A DNA stretch of 64,000 bases from Ditylenchus dipsaci (GCA_004194705.1 SADC01000098.1:372001-436000); one strand, 5' to 3'; numbered from the stretch's first letter, positions 47,405 through 59,280 are shown. Translations and numbers: made by a program. The notes: generated by a model from the sequence alone, not told the origin.

Positions 47405-47906
47405 TAGCTTTGGGTCAAATGACAACCTGGTACCCATTTGGTAAATCTGGCATTCTTGTAATTTTGTTAATCTATTTATTAGTTTATGCTAGTAGGTTAA
47501 GATTATATATAGAGTGTAACAAGAAATTTCCCTCTTTTGAAATAGCCATACACTTTATCCTAAGACCATTTTTAATATTCTGTTTTCGCATACCAAATTT
47601 TTTAGCTGAAAATATTTTTAGTGTAGAATGCCAAAAGCACGGTTTTTGCTTGGTCTGCCTGTGGTTTAGACCTTGTTTTTCTAAAAACCGTATGCTGACC
47701 GCAGTCTAAGCCGCAGGGTAACCAAGTTAACATCATGTTTTAAACATTATATACTAAAAAATATTATCAGCGAAAAAACAGAATTTTAAAACACGATTTA
47801 AAGCTTTCCAAAAAGGTACCAGATTTCTTAAAAAGGTATCAAATTTTCATCAAAACAAAGTTGCTATACTTACAATAAAAGGTGGCACAGCCTCTATTCC
47901 TCTAAC

Positions 47907-48339
47907 GGCCTTATCACAATTGTTATTGTAAATGTAAATGTGAGTGTAAATTTTTTTGGCATTGTGAACACCCCTTACATTTACACTTACATTTACCCCT
48001 TCACAATACGAACGTAAATGTAAATGAAAATTACATGCCAGTATTTTCAGAGAATACTACAATGTCTTTATAAGTGACGAAGAGTTTAATGCTAATTATA
48101 AAAACTCAAAACAATTAGTATGTGGGTAAAAAAACTGACTTTCGGAAACAAAAGTGAGTGTGAGTCAAGAATTTTCATTTACAATTACACTGGTATTGTG
48201 AAGGCGTAAGTGTAAATGTAAGTGTTAATGTAAATGTTTTTGGTATTGTGAAGGCGTAAGTGTAAATGTAAGTGTTAATGTAAATGTTTTTGGTATTGTG
48301 AAGACACCTTACATTTACACTTACATTTGTGATAGAGCC
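47907..48339. mobile_element. Element made of TGTAAATGTAAATG words
   Basis: The ends GGCCTTATCACAATTG and ACATTTGTGATAGAGCC are partial inverts. Both halves are GTGTAAATGTAAGTG words interrupted by TTGGTATTGTGAA. A perfect 50-bp tandem duplication occurs inside (48191-48240 and 48241-48290). Confidence 0.6.
48191..48290 (+). repeat. Perfect 50-bp tandem duplication
   Basis: Both units read TGGTATTGTGAAGGCGTAAG and continue identically through TGTTAATGTAAATGTTTT. With no mismatches, it is recent compared with the rest of the element. Confidence 0.9.
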
Positions 48340-48434
48340 ATAATAGTTCTTAACTTTTCTTTAACAGTTTCTTTTAATCATTTCCAAACAAAATCCAAGA
48401 CTACAAAACAACTGAAAAAATGTCAAGCCAATGT

Positions 48435-48665
48435 TTGGCCCTACCCAACAAAGGGTGGGCTTTTTTTTGGTCCCACTGTTGCTTTTTGTTACATTTTAGG
48501 CTTAGGCAAAGGTAATATAGGACAAACTCAAACATATTTTAGACTTATCATTGAGTCTGTCCTAACATACACTGGCCTATCTTTGGCTGAGCCTAAGCCT
48601 GAAAAAATAACGAAAAAATTAAACAGGGGACCCAGGCAAAACACTCCCCCTTTTGTTGGATAGGG
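48435..48665. mobile_element. MITE with CCTACCCAACAAAGGG ends
   Basis: The ends CCTACCCAACAAAGGGTGGG and CCCCCTTTTGTTGGATAGGG are inverted. The inner AGGCTTAGGCAAAGG pairs with CTTTGGCTGAGCCTAAGCCT. Fragments with the same GGCTTAGG and CCTAACATACGCTGGC words occur at 43895-43940, 49515-49560 and 56385-56480. Confidence 0.6.
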
Positions 48666-49126
48666 CCCAATGTTTTTCTCAAGTAGTAATTGCTGTCAAA
48701 GGTTTAACTAGAGCCCAACAAAAAAGGCCAGCTGGCAGGAGAGCCGCAGTCGCACAGCTCTATTTGTCAACAAGCAACCGCTTGCACACTAGGTGCGAGG
48801 GGGGCTGAGTCGTGAACCCGCAGACGAACATAGTGTGGCATTTAGACAAATAACTGAGAGCACACACCCCTTCAATGACGCAAGGAACACCCAGTTAGGA
48901 AGCGTGGCACTGCTCTCTTTCTCCAACTAAATGGCTAGCTGGTTAGAATTGCCTAGCTGGCTTCCCACACATACTTTATCAGCAGCAGCAGCAATAAAAA
49001 AATAGAGCGAGGTAGAAAAATAAGAACAGCGCCGTGAATATCAAAATGTTTTTAAAAAAATTCGAGCAGAAAAAACTAGCAAAAACACACAAGGAAAAAA
49101 GAGTACCACAAATGGTTGGCACAATA

Positions 49127-49273
49127 AAAACTCGGTTATACGCCACCCCGGGGACCGGCCTTAGGGTGGCATATAACTGGGGTGTCAGTTGACTAAGAAT
49201 AAGACAACCTCAGCCAAATACAGCATATCTAGGGTGGCGTATAATTAGATGGCTTTTAACCGAGGTTTGACTG
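49127..49273. mobile_element. TA-type short MITE, pogo/Tc-like
   Basis: The right end GGCTTTTAACCGAGGTTTGACTG is flanked by TA. The left end AACTCGGTTATACGCCACCC is its worn partner. It is about 147 bp with no coding capacity. Confidence 0.5.
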
Positions 49274-49279
49274 TACTTC

Positions 49280-51660
49280 TTTAGTCAACCCACATAACCC
49301 AATCTCGGATTTTTTTTAACGATGACCCAAAATCACCACTTAAACTAGGTTTTGATAATAATAGCTCCTCTTTCCCCCATCATCTCGAAAATTTTCTTTA
49401 TCCCAGCAAGATCTGGATCATCAATCTGTCTTTCGAAGCTATGTTTCGGATTTCGTCTGGCGTAGAAAATTCACAGGAGAAGAAACTATAAAACTTGGTC
49501 CCATCGTTGTGTTTTTCAGGCTTAGGAAAGGGTAGGTCAGCGTATGTTAGGACGGACTCCAACATTTTTTGTTACTTTTTTATAGTTAGAGAAACATGTT
49601 TGAGCCCGTGCACTCATCAGCACACTCATCATAAATCTGCGAGAACTTTCGCAAAATCATTATATAAATTGTACTTTAAAGCCAAAATAACCGCGAGATT
49701 TTGCTCTTCCATTTTTTTGTGACCATTTAGCTAAAAATGATTTATATAGAGAGTTATGGCCATTTTAGTGTCGATAACAAGAATATCCAGAGACTGGATC
49801 TTTGAGGATAAATCATAAATTCTCTGTGAAACAGTGATCACTTTGCTGCAAGTTTGGGCGCAGTAGATAGCCTCGATCAGGCTACCATGTCGAGATGTTA
49901 TTTGCTATGTTAGAATACGAATATACGAGAGCAACGCCAGAAAGAAGTTGAAAATTTAATGACTTGGAATGTCACAATTTTAAATTCCCTGGATATCCTT
50001 ACTTTTAACTGTAATTATTAAGAAACTAATTGAACAGAAAATTAAAGTCATAATGGACAAAAATGGCTAGGGGAAGATTGCCAAAAACGAAAATTGCCAA
50101 AACGAAGATTGCCAAAACGAAAATTGCCAAAGTTGCCAAAAAATTTTTAATGTTCGCAATTATTCGGCAAACAGATGATACCAGACTTGCTATAGACAAC
50201 ATATTAAGGAGACCGGCTACGAATGGATTTATAAAAAACTCAAAAACTCTAGCCTAGTAAGAATTTGAAAAATTCGGATCGTTGCCTTCTTCTCCTATGT
50301 TGTTCAAAAAATTTATGTTGACTCCTAATCATTTTAAACTTTATATTAAATAAAGTGTAAGCGATAAAAAAATTCAACACTTGGTTTATCTCAATTTTTT
50401 GGTTTGGTTAATCTCAATTTTGGTTCGGTTAATCTCAGCCCTTTAATTTTTGCAGGGCCGACTGTCTTATCGAGCAATTTTTAAAATTTTTACTAGGTTA
50501 AAGTTTTTCAGATTTTTATAAATCCATCCGTAGACGCTATCCTAAAATGTTGTCTGTAGCAAGTTTGGTGTCATCTTGTTGGCCGACCCGTGTATACGGG
50601 ACAAGTACTGTTTCTTTTCAAATTTTTGCATTGAAATTTGTAATTGCATATTATTTTCTTTGGAGTGTGTGTTTAGTACTAAAATGGATGTGTTTATAAT
50701 TTAATCTTTCGGGTTTCTTCCAGTTAGCTCTCAGCTGCCATGTCTCATTGATATTCATTTGGAAATCTAATGCGAAAAGAGCTATCTGCACAATCTTTTT
50801 AAAAATGCTGCAGCAATTTTGTGTCGCCTTGTAGTCTATTACAAGCGCTAAAAAGTTATGTAAGATAGCTGAAAGTTTTTCAAAAAAACCAAACTGTTAT
50901 AGGATTTATCAATCAATTTTTCTCCAAATTCAAAGATCTAGACAACTTTCTGAGAGCAGTTTGCATACCAGATTGGTGCATTTACAGAATCATAAAAGGG
51001 CATTTTCAGCCATCTGTATAATGCAGCCTCTGGCAGGGAAACTGACTCAATTTTTCAATAACAAAACTAATAAAAATTTCTAGACTAGAAAATGTCCAAA
51101 ACAATTAATAAAGCAGGTTGACTAGTGGTCAAACCAAAATAATTGTCAATACTAGCCAAATACCCATTACAATGCACATATTTATAGACTGTAAAACAGC
51201 CAAAATATTGGTGTCACCCACTTCAAAACACTGTTTCGGTGTCCCAAGTCTAGTGGAAACTGTTGTGCTAATTAATTCAAATCTGCTATGTATGGTCCAA
51301 CCTCCAAGTGGTAGAAGTGTTTGTCACTACCATTCCAACACACAAGCACCTGTAATCCTTGCTATAGTTGGCGGCTGGGTTTGGAAAACCTCTTCACATA
51401 AGTCCCTTGTTTTTAGTTTATGCTAATTTTGCGATTGGATTATAAGTTTTTTGTGGCTGAAACTTTTGAAGTTGGATTTAAGCAGTCGTTTCAGATAGCT
51501 CATCTAAATGGTGTGCAAATAGTATACAGAGGGGTAAAGGGCCATTGGGATGTTAAGGGACAAAAAACGCCACTTATTAAAGAGGGCCTACATGGTGGCC
51601 CGAAAAATTTCGGATAATTTCAAAGGTTCTTAGATAGCTCTCTGCCCCATCGATTTCCAC
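49280..51660. other. Gene-poor stretch
   Basis: I find no supported exon. The frame at 51118-51426 (+) is open for 102 codons without a recognisable domain or splice partner. 50066-50150 holds the half-element GCTAGGGGAAGATTGCC with four ACGAAAATTGCCAAA-like words. Confidence 0.35.
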
Positions 51661-51687
51661 AAGGAAATCGATAACAGTAGTTAAGCT

Positions 51688-51780
51688 ACCTGGGTGTTTT
51701 GGCTTAAAGGTAAAAAAGATGTGCAAAATAATAGGAATAAGCTGCAGACCGAAAAATTTCAAAATTAAAATTTTCCGAGT
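51688..51780 (+). repeat. 92-bp dispersed repeat, partner at 56131-56225
   Basis: The segment starting GCTACCTGGGTGTTTTGGCT and ending AAAATTTTCCGAGT recurs in the same orientation at 56131-56225 with only a handful of differences. The neighbouring sequences differ, so this is a dispersed unit rather than a segmental duplication. Confidence 0.8.
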
Positions 51781-52109
51781 TTTTTTGGGCCATACTGTAC
51801 TAACAAGAAAATGTTAAACGTACGGTATTATTTCTTTTAAACATGTTTCTCTAATAAACGGCCTCCCTCGACTTTGAGGGCCTATATTTCAGCCGGTAGT
51901 GAATATCTTTCAACGCTGTTTATCAGGTTTCTTAACTCCCACGAGCTCTACCGATCCCAATTTTTAGATTTGGTTGAGTACTCAATAACGGACAAAGCTT
52001 TTTTGAAGCTAAAAGACTTTTTTTGTAGCTAATCGACTTTTATTTGCAGCTTAAGAACTTTTTCTGCAGCTAAAAAACTTTTTTTGCGGCTATTTTTCAA
52101 ATTGAAAAT

Positions 52110-53511
52110 CTGCTTATTTTATGTCTGCATTGTTGTTTTTAGCAAGGATTATTATAGAGTTGAAGAGAGGAGGGTATGAATCATATTTTGAAATCTCGGG
52201 TTCAAATCCCCTGGGTGCACACCCTATTTTTTACTCCATTTTTGATGTTTTTGGCCCAATTTTGTTATTAAAAGGTTGCTCAGGCTCTTGGATATCCAAC
52301 TAACCATCAGCACAGGGTTTCATAAGCGCTGACTGTTTGGCACATCATCCTGAAACGCAAATGCCCCGCAGCTACCCACACCTAATTTAACATCGGTCCC
52401 AAATCCACTGTTCTCGTCGGTACCACTCATAATCACCTTTCCGTCGGTCACACCACAAATCTTCACGTCGGTCTCGTTTTCACCACAACCACCCCCTTTA
52501 AACTTCGGTACACGACCCAACCACACATCCAGGCTAATGAACCTTTCCGTGCCTCAGGTGCTATCCGCCAACGACTTTGCTTCGGTAAAGCTGAAAAGGG
52601 AACTAACCAGTTTACCGGACTCCATGACCGCGACATCTTGTCCAGCTCTAGACTTCTTTCCACCAGTAGCGGCCATAGCTTCGCTTTCTTCGAACACCTT
52701 CTTCACTGAGTGAGCGATCGCTTGAATCCTTTCCATCTGGGGTTTCGTCCCAAGAGCACCGGCCATTTCCTCGTTTCTTGCAGGAGATCTTCCGTCAGGC
52801 GGATGACGAGCCCTTCTCGCGTTTCCAAAATTTGCATAGGCGCCTTTCACTTCGGCATAGCTTTCATTACCGGATCCATCTTTTCAGAGCGCAGAATTGA
52901 TTGATTCAGAGCAATTTAGGTCCAACTTAAGAACGAAAATTACTGCTATTTTCGCTCTCGGGTCAATATTCCTTCGGTGCGGTACCAATTCTGTTTGAAA
53001 TAACTTTACTATTTCAAACACAATTTGCCCCTTCCTATCCGGCGTCGGTAACTCGTTCTAAGACAAATCGACGGTTACGGAGATTTGCTTTTGCAAATCT
53101 CCCTCCTTACAGAATGAAGCTGTGGTCGTAGGCTTCCGGCACAAGCTTATTAAAAAGTTAATATCACATTTCAAGAAGTTAACGAAATCGGTAGCAAAGG
53201 ATGTGATGAATACAAAAGTGGCTTCTAGTGAATGGCTTTTAGCTGGTTTCCCTTATCTTGATGCTGATCTGCACAAAATCGCAAAATCAAGGTAGTTGCC
53301 AACAGCAAAGCAGTGCTGGAAATGACATCAATCGATTTCTGGATAATTTTTGGGGCTAGAGGTGGGTTAACTCACTAAAATTTAGTGAAAAATAGGGTGT
53401 GCACCCAGGGGATTTGAACCCGAGATTTCAAAATATGATTCGTACCCCTCCTCTCTTCAACTCTATAATAACCGTTGCTAAAAACAACAATGCAGGCATA
53501 AAATAAGCAGA
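52110..53511. mobile_element. Foldback element with tRNA-like arms around a GC-rich coding-like island
   Basis: The left arm (52110-52236) and right arm (53380-53511) are reverse complements over about 130 bp: CTGCTTATTTTATGTCTGCA against TGCAGGCATAAAATAAGCAG, and CTCGGGTTCAAATCCCCTGG against its complement. The arm contains the B-box-like GGTTCAAATCC. The 1.1 kb interior is markedly more GC-rich than its surroundings and has the decayed open frame 52320-52877 (-). Confidence 0.7.
52320..52877 (-). pseudogene. Unrecognised GC-rich open frame with one stop, inside a foldback element
   Basis: On the minus strand one frame stays open from about 52877 down to 52320, broken only by a TGA at 52554-52556. 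The translation is hydrophilic and not low-complexity: ESYAEVKGAYANFGNARRA, EEMAGALGTKPQMERIQAI, SVKKVFEESEAMAATGGKK, then after the stop RFISLDVWLGRVPKFKG. Composition and length (about 185 codons) argue for former coding sequence. I cannot assign a family. It could be a captured host exon or a transposon protein. Confidence 0.4.
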
Positions 53512-53514
53512 CTT

Positions 53515-54455
53515 TCGGGTCTAAGGTAAGTGACTTGACTAACCTATTTTAAGCATGAGTCAGATAAGTACTCTTGATCAAAAAATGCATATAGAGCCCA
53601 TGTTGAAAAACATAGTAGAAGCACCCTAAAAAGCCCTGAAAAAGTGGCCCCCTATTATTCCCTTGTCTTCTTAACACTCCAAAGCCCGATCTCCACAGGT
53701 ATACACATCAGGTCAAAATTAAACGATGAACAATATGGCACAAACATAAATTTTGAAGAGGCCGTTTTAGGAGTTTTGGCGTTTTTGAAAATAAGTTAGT
53801 GCATATAAATGACTTTGACTCAGCTTGGTAGGTGTAATGGGAAATGCTTTATGCGTCATAAGAGCCGCGAGGTAATTTGCTTTCAGATGTGCTATTACAC
53901 TAGCGCACTTTATTTTAGAAAAATTTAAAAATTTAATGAAAAATCGAAAATCTTAATTTTTTTAAACAGACTTTTTTTACGTTTTTCAATTTTTTCTGTT
54001 TTTAGGATTTTCGACTTTCGAAAACCTCTGTGTTTCAATCTTTATTTCCATATATTTCAGTTTTGAAGCATTCAGGCATGCAAGGCTCAAGCTATCTGCA
54101 GCCAGCTACATTTATAGCTGGATGTTTATACGCGACTAGATAAGTCTAGTCAAACGACAAATTTATTGTGTAATGGCTTAATTGTGCTTTCAAGAAAAAA
54201 GTCTTTTTCTCTCTTTACACTTCCTTTCGCAAAGCAGTCCCTAATTTTCTCAGAAGTCTTTCATGTATGCATGTATAGATTTCAGACAACATAAAACTGC
54301 TGACTAACACAAGGGAAACGAGATTGGGCTAAAATTAGTGTCTTTGGTTTGGCTCCATGAGCAAGTATGTTTGGATGTCTTTTCGAAATGTCTTTTTATG
54401 TTTGATTATTCTTTGCCACATAATTTTTGTTGTTTTTTACATGTTTCAAAAGGCC
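53515..54455. other. Intergenic, nothing recognised
   Basis: This is AT-rich sequence without a supported gene or element end. Confidence 0.35.
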
Positions 54456-54461
54456 ATGCTC

Positions 54462-54843
54462 AAAATTCGGCGCTACTCGGTTATACCTCCCCCCTTAAAA
54501 GTGCTCCTCGGAATACCCCCCCCCCCCCTCAATCCTAGGAGCTACTCGGTTATGCCCCCCTCTAAAAAGTGCTCCTCGGGAATACCCCCCCCAATCCTAG
54601 GAGCTACTCGGTTATATCCCCCCCCCCCAAAATCAAGATTTTTAGGAATGGTCAAAACTCTTTTTTAAGTAATAATTTTGCCATAAAAGGACCAGAAAAG
54701 CAATTTAAATAGGGTTCAAGGGCTGTATTGGGAGGGGAAGGGACAAAACAGGGGCTACTTCAATAGTTCCTATAAGTACCAAAGAGTATTCCCGAGTAGC
54801 TTTTGGGCGGGGGGGGGCTTATTACCGACTAGCGTCCAAAATT
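54462..54843. mobile_element. MITE with AAAATTCGGCGCTAC ends and tandem units
   Basis: Left: AAAATTCGGCGCTACTCGGT. Right: ACCGACTAGCGTCCAAAATT. A unit of about 60 bp containing CCTAGGAGCTACTCGGTTAT and AAGTGCTCCTCGGGAATACC is repeated about three times with long C runs. A fragment of the same tandem is found at 57025-57132. Confidence 0.65.
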
Positions 54844-55233
54844 AGAATCCAAGCTGTTTATTTCTATTACCTAACCATTTTTCGGCTCTATATATGACAC
54901 TGAAAAAATTCGAATATAAGTCGCCCTCTAATATAAGAAACACCCCTCCCTCTCAACTTTGAGCGTCTGCGTCTTAAGTCCGAGTCAACATTTTGCAAAG
55001 ATTTTTTTGCTATTCTCGCCAGCTTTACTGATTCCACTTGTTCAATCTTGGTTAAGCACTTTAAAAACTTCAGATCGACTTCATAATTTCCCCGATTTTC
55101 GGGGATCGAAAAATAGAAGTCCTTGAGCTTCTATTAGAGGAAATACGGTAACATTGTTGGTGTGACTTTCATCTAATTAAAAAGTTAAGTCGCGTAAAGA
55201 TTTAGTGAGAGCCTATAGAATAGTCTCATACAG

Positions 55234-55755
55234 AAAATTCGACGCTACTTGCATATACCCCCCATATCACCTTTTTTTTAAAGTGTTTTTAAAACACCCT
55301 ATATCGACTTAAAATCGCCTCAAGAGTTCAAAACCCCCTTCGGGGCGCAGTGGGTTTGGTTGCTTGGGGTTGAGATACGCACATCCACATACCTTAGACC
55401 CAAATCACTCGAAAGTGACTCTGGATGAATGAAAAATGTATGCATACCAGAATTTTTTCATGCGGTAGGCCCAGTAGACAAAACTATTCCCGACATCTTT
55501 CTTTTTGTTCGAAATCGGCCCCTTTTGGTCTATTTCCACCCTAATACAGCCTTAAATCCCTTCGAAAACGGTTAAAATGGGTACTTTTTGGTGGTCCAGA
55601 AACTCGTTATTGACCAGAACATTTTTTATTTACCAGAACTTAAAAATAATGTTTTTTGAGCTTCTGAGGCGATTTTAGGTCGATATAAGGTGTTTGGAAC
55701 ATTTTAAAAAAAAGTTGATTTGGGGGGGAGGTATATGCAAGTAGCGCCGAAAATT
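55234..55755. mobile_element. MITE with AAAATTCGACGCTACTTGC ends
   Basis: Left: AAAATTCGACGCTACTTGCA then TATACCCCCC. Right: GGTATATGCAAGTAGCGCCG then AAAATTC. The inner arms also pair (AAACACCCTATATCGACTTA against TAGGTCGATATAAGGTGTTT). It contains CCCCCTTCGGGGCGCAG as in 8127-8490. It is 522 bp, without coding capacity. Confidence 0.75.
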
Positions 55756-55759
55756 CTAT

Positions 55760-57020
55760 TTTCGATAAGTATCGGCGAAAATAAATCTTTAGATGGTGGA
55801 GACATTAACGGTTGCTTTTTGACATTGGTTTTTACCATTCTTTTCAACTTTATTTGAAATATTTTTTTTTCGGGGACTCCAAATATTTTTTATTTTGTGG
55901 TTTTATTTCAAAAGATTTTTTTCGGTGTTCAAAAATCAATAAATACACGATAAATGGCATTTTTTGTCGAGAAATGACCAAACTGTACCTTTTTTTTGGC
56001 CAAATATACTTTTTCTAAATTTTGAGTTTTCCACCCTTGTCCTAAAAGGATGGGATTTGAACATAGTTTTGTTGACTGTAGTCTAGCGCATAGAAAAAAA
56101 TTCTGGTATGCATGCATATTAGAGTCACAGCTACCTGGGTGTTTTGGCTTAAAGTAAAAAAGTTGTGCAAAATAATAGGAATAAGCTGCAGACCGAAAAA
56201 TTTCAAAATCAAAATTTTCCGAGTATCAGAGTCACTTCCGAGTTATGGCTTTTTTAAACGATGGTTAAAGACGCTACACTTTAATGAAAACAAGCGTGAG
56301 CCAAAACACCGCCATTTTCTCCACCGACCATCCCTTATATTTATCTAACGTTTTCTGTATGTCCTTTTCAATTTTTAGGCATATTCTTGAGTCTATCCTA
56401 ACATACGCTGGCTAACCCTTGCTTAAGACTAAAACCTAAAAAATCACAAAAAACAACAACAGAGAAGCCAAGGCAAAATCCCCCTTGAAGGATAGGGCCA
56501 AAAAGATCTAATTTCTCATGCTAGATTCTAAGTAATCGTAATCACTAAGACTAGTACCTTTAAAAACTGTATTTTAGCAATTTTTCTATTTCATTCAACA
56601 GCCGTGAAAATGTATCATTTGCCAAACAAATCACAGAAGCTTTTTTAATGGAACATGACCACAAAGTATGCATGCCTTTGCTTCTACAACCTTATTTGTG
56701 GTAAATTTCACTAGTCAAAATACATAATCTGTAAGAATGAACCTTCCTTTGAGAGGTTTGGCCATGGTGAAAATTGTTTTTGACTTTTAGTTTACTGAAA
56801 TTCACAGGGTGATTCATTGAATGAATCGTTTAGGCGTTTATTGAATTTTGGTCATAACTTTTTGAATAGGTGACTTTTTCACAAGAAAAAAGTGACACTT
56901 TTAATTGAGAAAATTGAACTTAGGAAAGATGAAATCTTCCTTGTCTTCAGTGGAATTTAAAATTAAACAGAGAGTTTGGATGTGAAGAGCACTTTCATAA
57001 TTAAATCGACCATGCGACCC
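55760..57020. other. Gene-poor stretch with repeat fragments
   Basis: It holds the 92-bp dispersed repeat (56131-56225), TTTTGGCCAAATATACTTTT words like those near 3815, and a CCTAACATACGCTGGC fragment (56395-56475). No coding exon is supported. Confidence 0.4.
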
Positions 57021-57024
57021 TAGT

Positions 57025-57132
57025 ATAGAAAACACCCCTTAAAAGTGCTCCTCGGGAATACCCCCCCCCCCCTCCAATCCTAGGAGCTACTCGGTTATGC
57101 CCCCCTCTAAAAAGTGCTCCTCGGGAATACGG
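57025..57132 (+). repeat. Fragment of the 54462-54843 tandem unit
   Basis: AAAAGTGCTCCTCGGGAATA, a C run and CCTAGGAGCTACTCGGTTAT are in the same order as in 54495-54600. Termini are missing. Confidence 0.7.
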
Positions 57133-57361
57133 GAATAGTTATGTCTCAGAACCCATAAAAGTGATAATTCAAGCGAGAATTAATTTGGGTGGTATTTAAT
57201 TTGGCCATAGAACTGTAGAAAATGATCATAAAATATTTAATTTTGGCCATAGAATTCTGAATTTCGGCCGTAGATATTGTGCCTCTGTCTCATAGATCGG
57301 TCAAGTAGTTGCATCGCATGTTTTGTCTCACAGTTTACGTCACTAAATTTTCAATTCAGAC

Positions 57362-58690
57362 TCCAAAATTTTGAGGTTACAGGTTTGATGGTAGCAGACA
57401 TTATATTTTCTCGAATAACCGTCATTAGTCGACCACTAATCCAGGAGTCGGTAGGAAAACCACCTGGTACCACACCTATAAAGGCATCCACCTCCAGAAT
57501 CCTAAATTTCGTATTTAGCTGTGAGTAGTTTAAAATATCATATCTTGAATCGTGTCCTAAACATGGTTTGATAATAATAAAGCAGCGATTTGACTTACAG
57601 GAATCTAAGTTCTGGAGTAACTTCTAGCCTCTTAGGGTTATCCGACATTTGCGCGCCGATATTTGCGCGCCGACATTTGCGCGCTAGAATACATTTTCAT
57701 ATCTGGACTTCAACTCAGTAATACAGAAAAATCAGTAATTTTTCATCATAACAAGTACATCAACCATCGGGTTAGTAGGTGGATAAACTAAATTTAACTT
57801 TGAGCCAAGCGGGTTTATGTGTGTACCTCGTCCAAAATCATGAGCCCTGTTTTAAAAGACCAAAATACATTTTTATCAGACAAATTACGAGTGGACTCGG
57901 GACAGACCCTTCGCGTACTGCTAAAAAAAAGTAAAAATTGCCACAGGTGAACATCCAGATTACCACTTGTACCTGAATATGGATTGAGTGGACCAAAACC
58001 GTTAACTCGCTTATTTCTACCTCTCCACTAGTATTCATATACGAGATTATATACATCCATCCACTATCTCGGCATTAGGTACCGCTACCTGGGTACTACT
58101 TCCCAAGGACTTAGTACCGGTGTGTGGCATTGCCTTTGTACTAACACTTGAGTACCTCTTCTTAGGTAAAACGACCTCAGAACCACCTGGACGCCCTAAG
58201 AGGCATGAAACTACTGCAGAACTGGGATTTTTGCAAGTCAAATCGCTGTTTTTGCATCATAAAACCGTGTTCAGGAGACAATTCTGGTAAAGGTACAATG
58301 ATTTTTAATTACTCACAGCTAATTCCAAAATTTCGAGTTCTCGAGGTGAATATCCATGTAAGAGAGGTACCAGGGGTTTTTGTTATGCACCCTGAGGCTT
58401 AATGGTCGACTTATGACTGTTTTTAAGAAATATGATGTCTGCTACCACCACGATTCGAACTTGTAACCTCAAAAATTTAGAGGGTGACCGCCACCCAAAC
58501 ATTGGTGATTTGGTGGTGCTGATCTGGTGGTTCACTTGAAGTCCAGATATGAAAATGTATTCTGGCGCGCAAATGTCGTGGCGCGCAAATGTCGGATAAC
58601 CGCCTCTTAGGGCGTCCAGGTGATGCTCAGGTCGTAGTACCTAGGTAAAGTCCTCTTCTACATTTACGATAGCGATGTTGTCTGGATGTA
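57362..58690. repeat. Palindromic host element split by the Mutator-like insertion
   Basis: 57362-57635 (GAGGTTACAGGTTTGATGGT ... GCCTCTTAG) continues after the insertion as GGCGTCCAGGTGATGCTCAG (58611 on). A diverged reverse complement of this whole host stretch, uninterrupted, lies inside the inserted element at about 58120-58490. GGTTACAAGTTCGAATCGTG in the inner copy has a tRNA B-box-like core. Confidence 0.7.
57636..58601. mobile_element. Mutator-like element, 9-bp duplication, carrying an inverted copy of its own target
   Basis: The ends GGTTATCCGACATTTGCGCG and CGCGCAAATGTCGGATAACC are inverted over about 75 bp, including TTTCATATCTGGACTTCAA against TTGAAGTCCAGATATGAAA. The 9-bp sequence GCCTCTTAG flanks it exactly at 57627-57635 and 58602-58610. 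Long inverted ends and a 9-bp duplication are typical of MULEs. It has no transposase. Its cargo at about 58120-58490 is the reverse complement of the sequence flanking the insertion. Confidence 0.85.
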
Positions 58691-58814
58691 TCTCCGTCAT
58701 GACATGTTAACTATATGTTAGAGTACACAGCTGACTATTTGTCCGTCTGAACACACAGTTAACTATGCACAGTAATTTAGGATAGCGCCTGCATGGTACC
58801 TGAACCATCTGGGT

Positions 58815-59035
58815 GGTACCCCAAACGGTTGGTAGAAGGATAGGTAGGGCAGGTAGCGTAGTCTGTCGTAACCGCCGTGTATGCGACGCCAGCTTTTCCA
58901 GTTACTACCTACAAAATGGATCTTACTTTTATCAAACCTTCTTTAGAATACTCGAATTAGTACAAAAACAGGTTTGGAATTCGAAAAACTTAAAAAACGC
59001 ACCAAATGGACGACTAATTGGTTTGGTTATTCAGA
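58815..59035. repeat. Half copy of the CCAAGTGGTCGTCC foldback family
   Basis: ACTTTTATCAAACCTTCTTT, TACAAAAACAGGTTTGGAA and CCAAATGGACGACTAATTGG correspond to the right arm of the copy at 32056-32445. The left arm is missing. Confidence 0.55.
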
Positions 59036-59207
59036 AATCTGCGGCCGAAATTCAGAATTCTACGGCCAATTTTCACAATTCTACGGACAAAATTCAGTAT
59101 TCTACGGACAAAAAAATATATAAAACCATTTTTCAAAAATCTATGGCCAATTTTAAATATAACCCAATTAATTTGACGAAGTTCCGGTAAAATCGAGGAA
59201 ATTTATA

Positions 59208-59280
59208 TTTCCGGCGGGAATAGAACGACGACCAACTTTCGCATTCCGCCGCTGCTATCCATTAGGCTATCAATGCTATT
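59208..59280 (-). repeat. tRNA-like pseudogene or SINE head
   Basis: On the minus strand TAGCCTAATGGATAGCAGCG is a good A-box, followed by a GGCGGAATGCGAAAG anticodon-arm-like segment and GTTCTATTCCCGCCGG, a B-box with one mismatch. The acceptor stem does not pair well. It is likely a decayed tRNA copy or SINE promoter. Confidence 0.45.

Noticed and set aside
47410..47709. 99-codon hydrophobic open frame
   Set aside because: It starts in the flank of a MITE, has no acceptor or donor context and no family resemblance.
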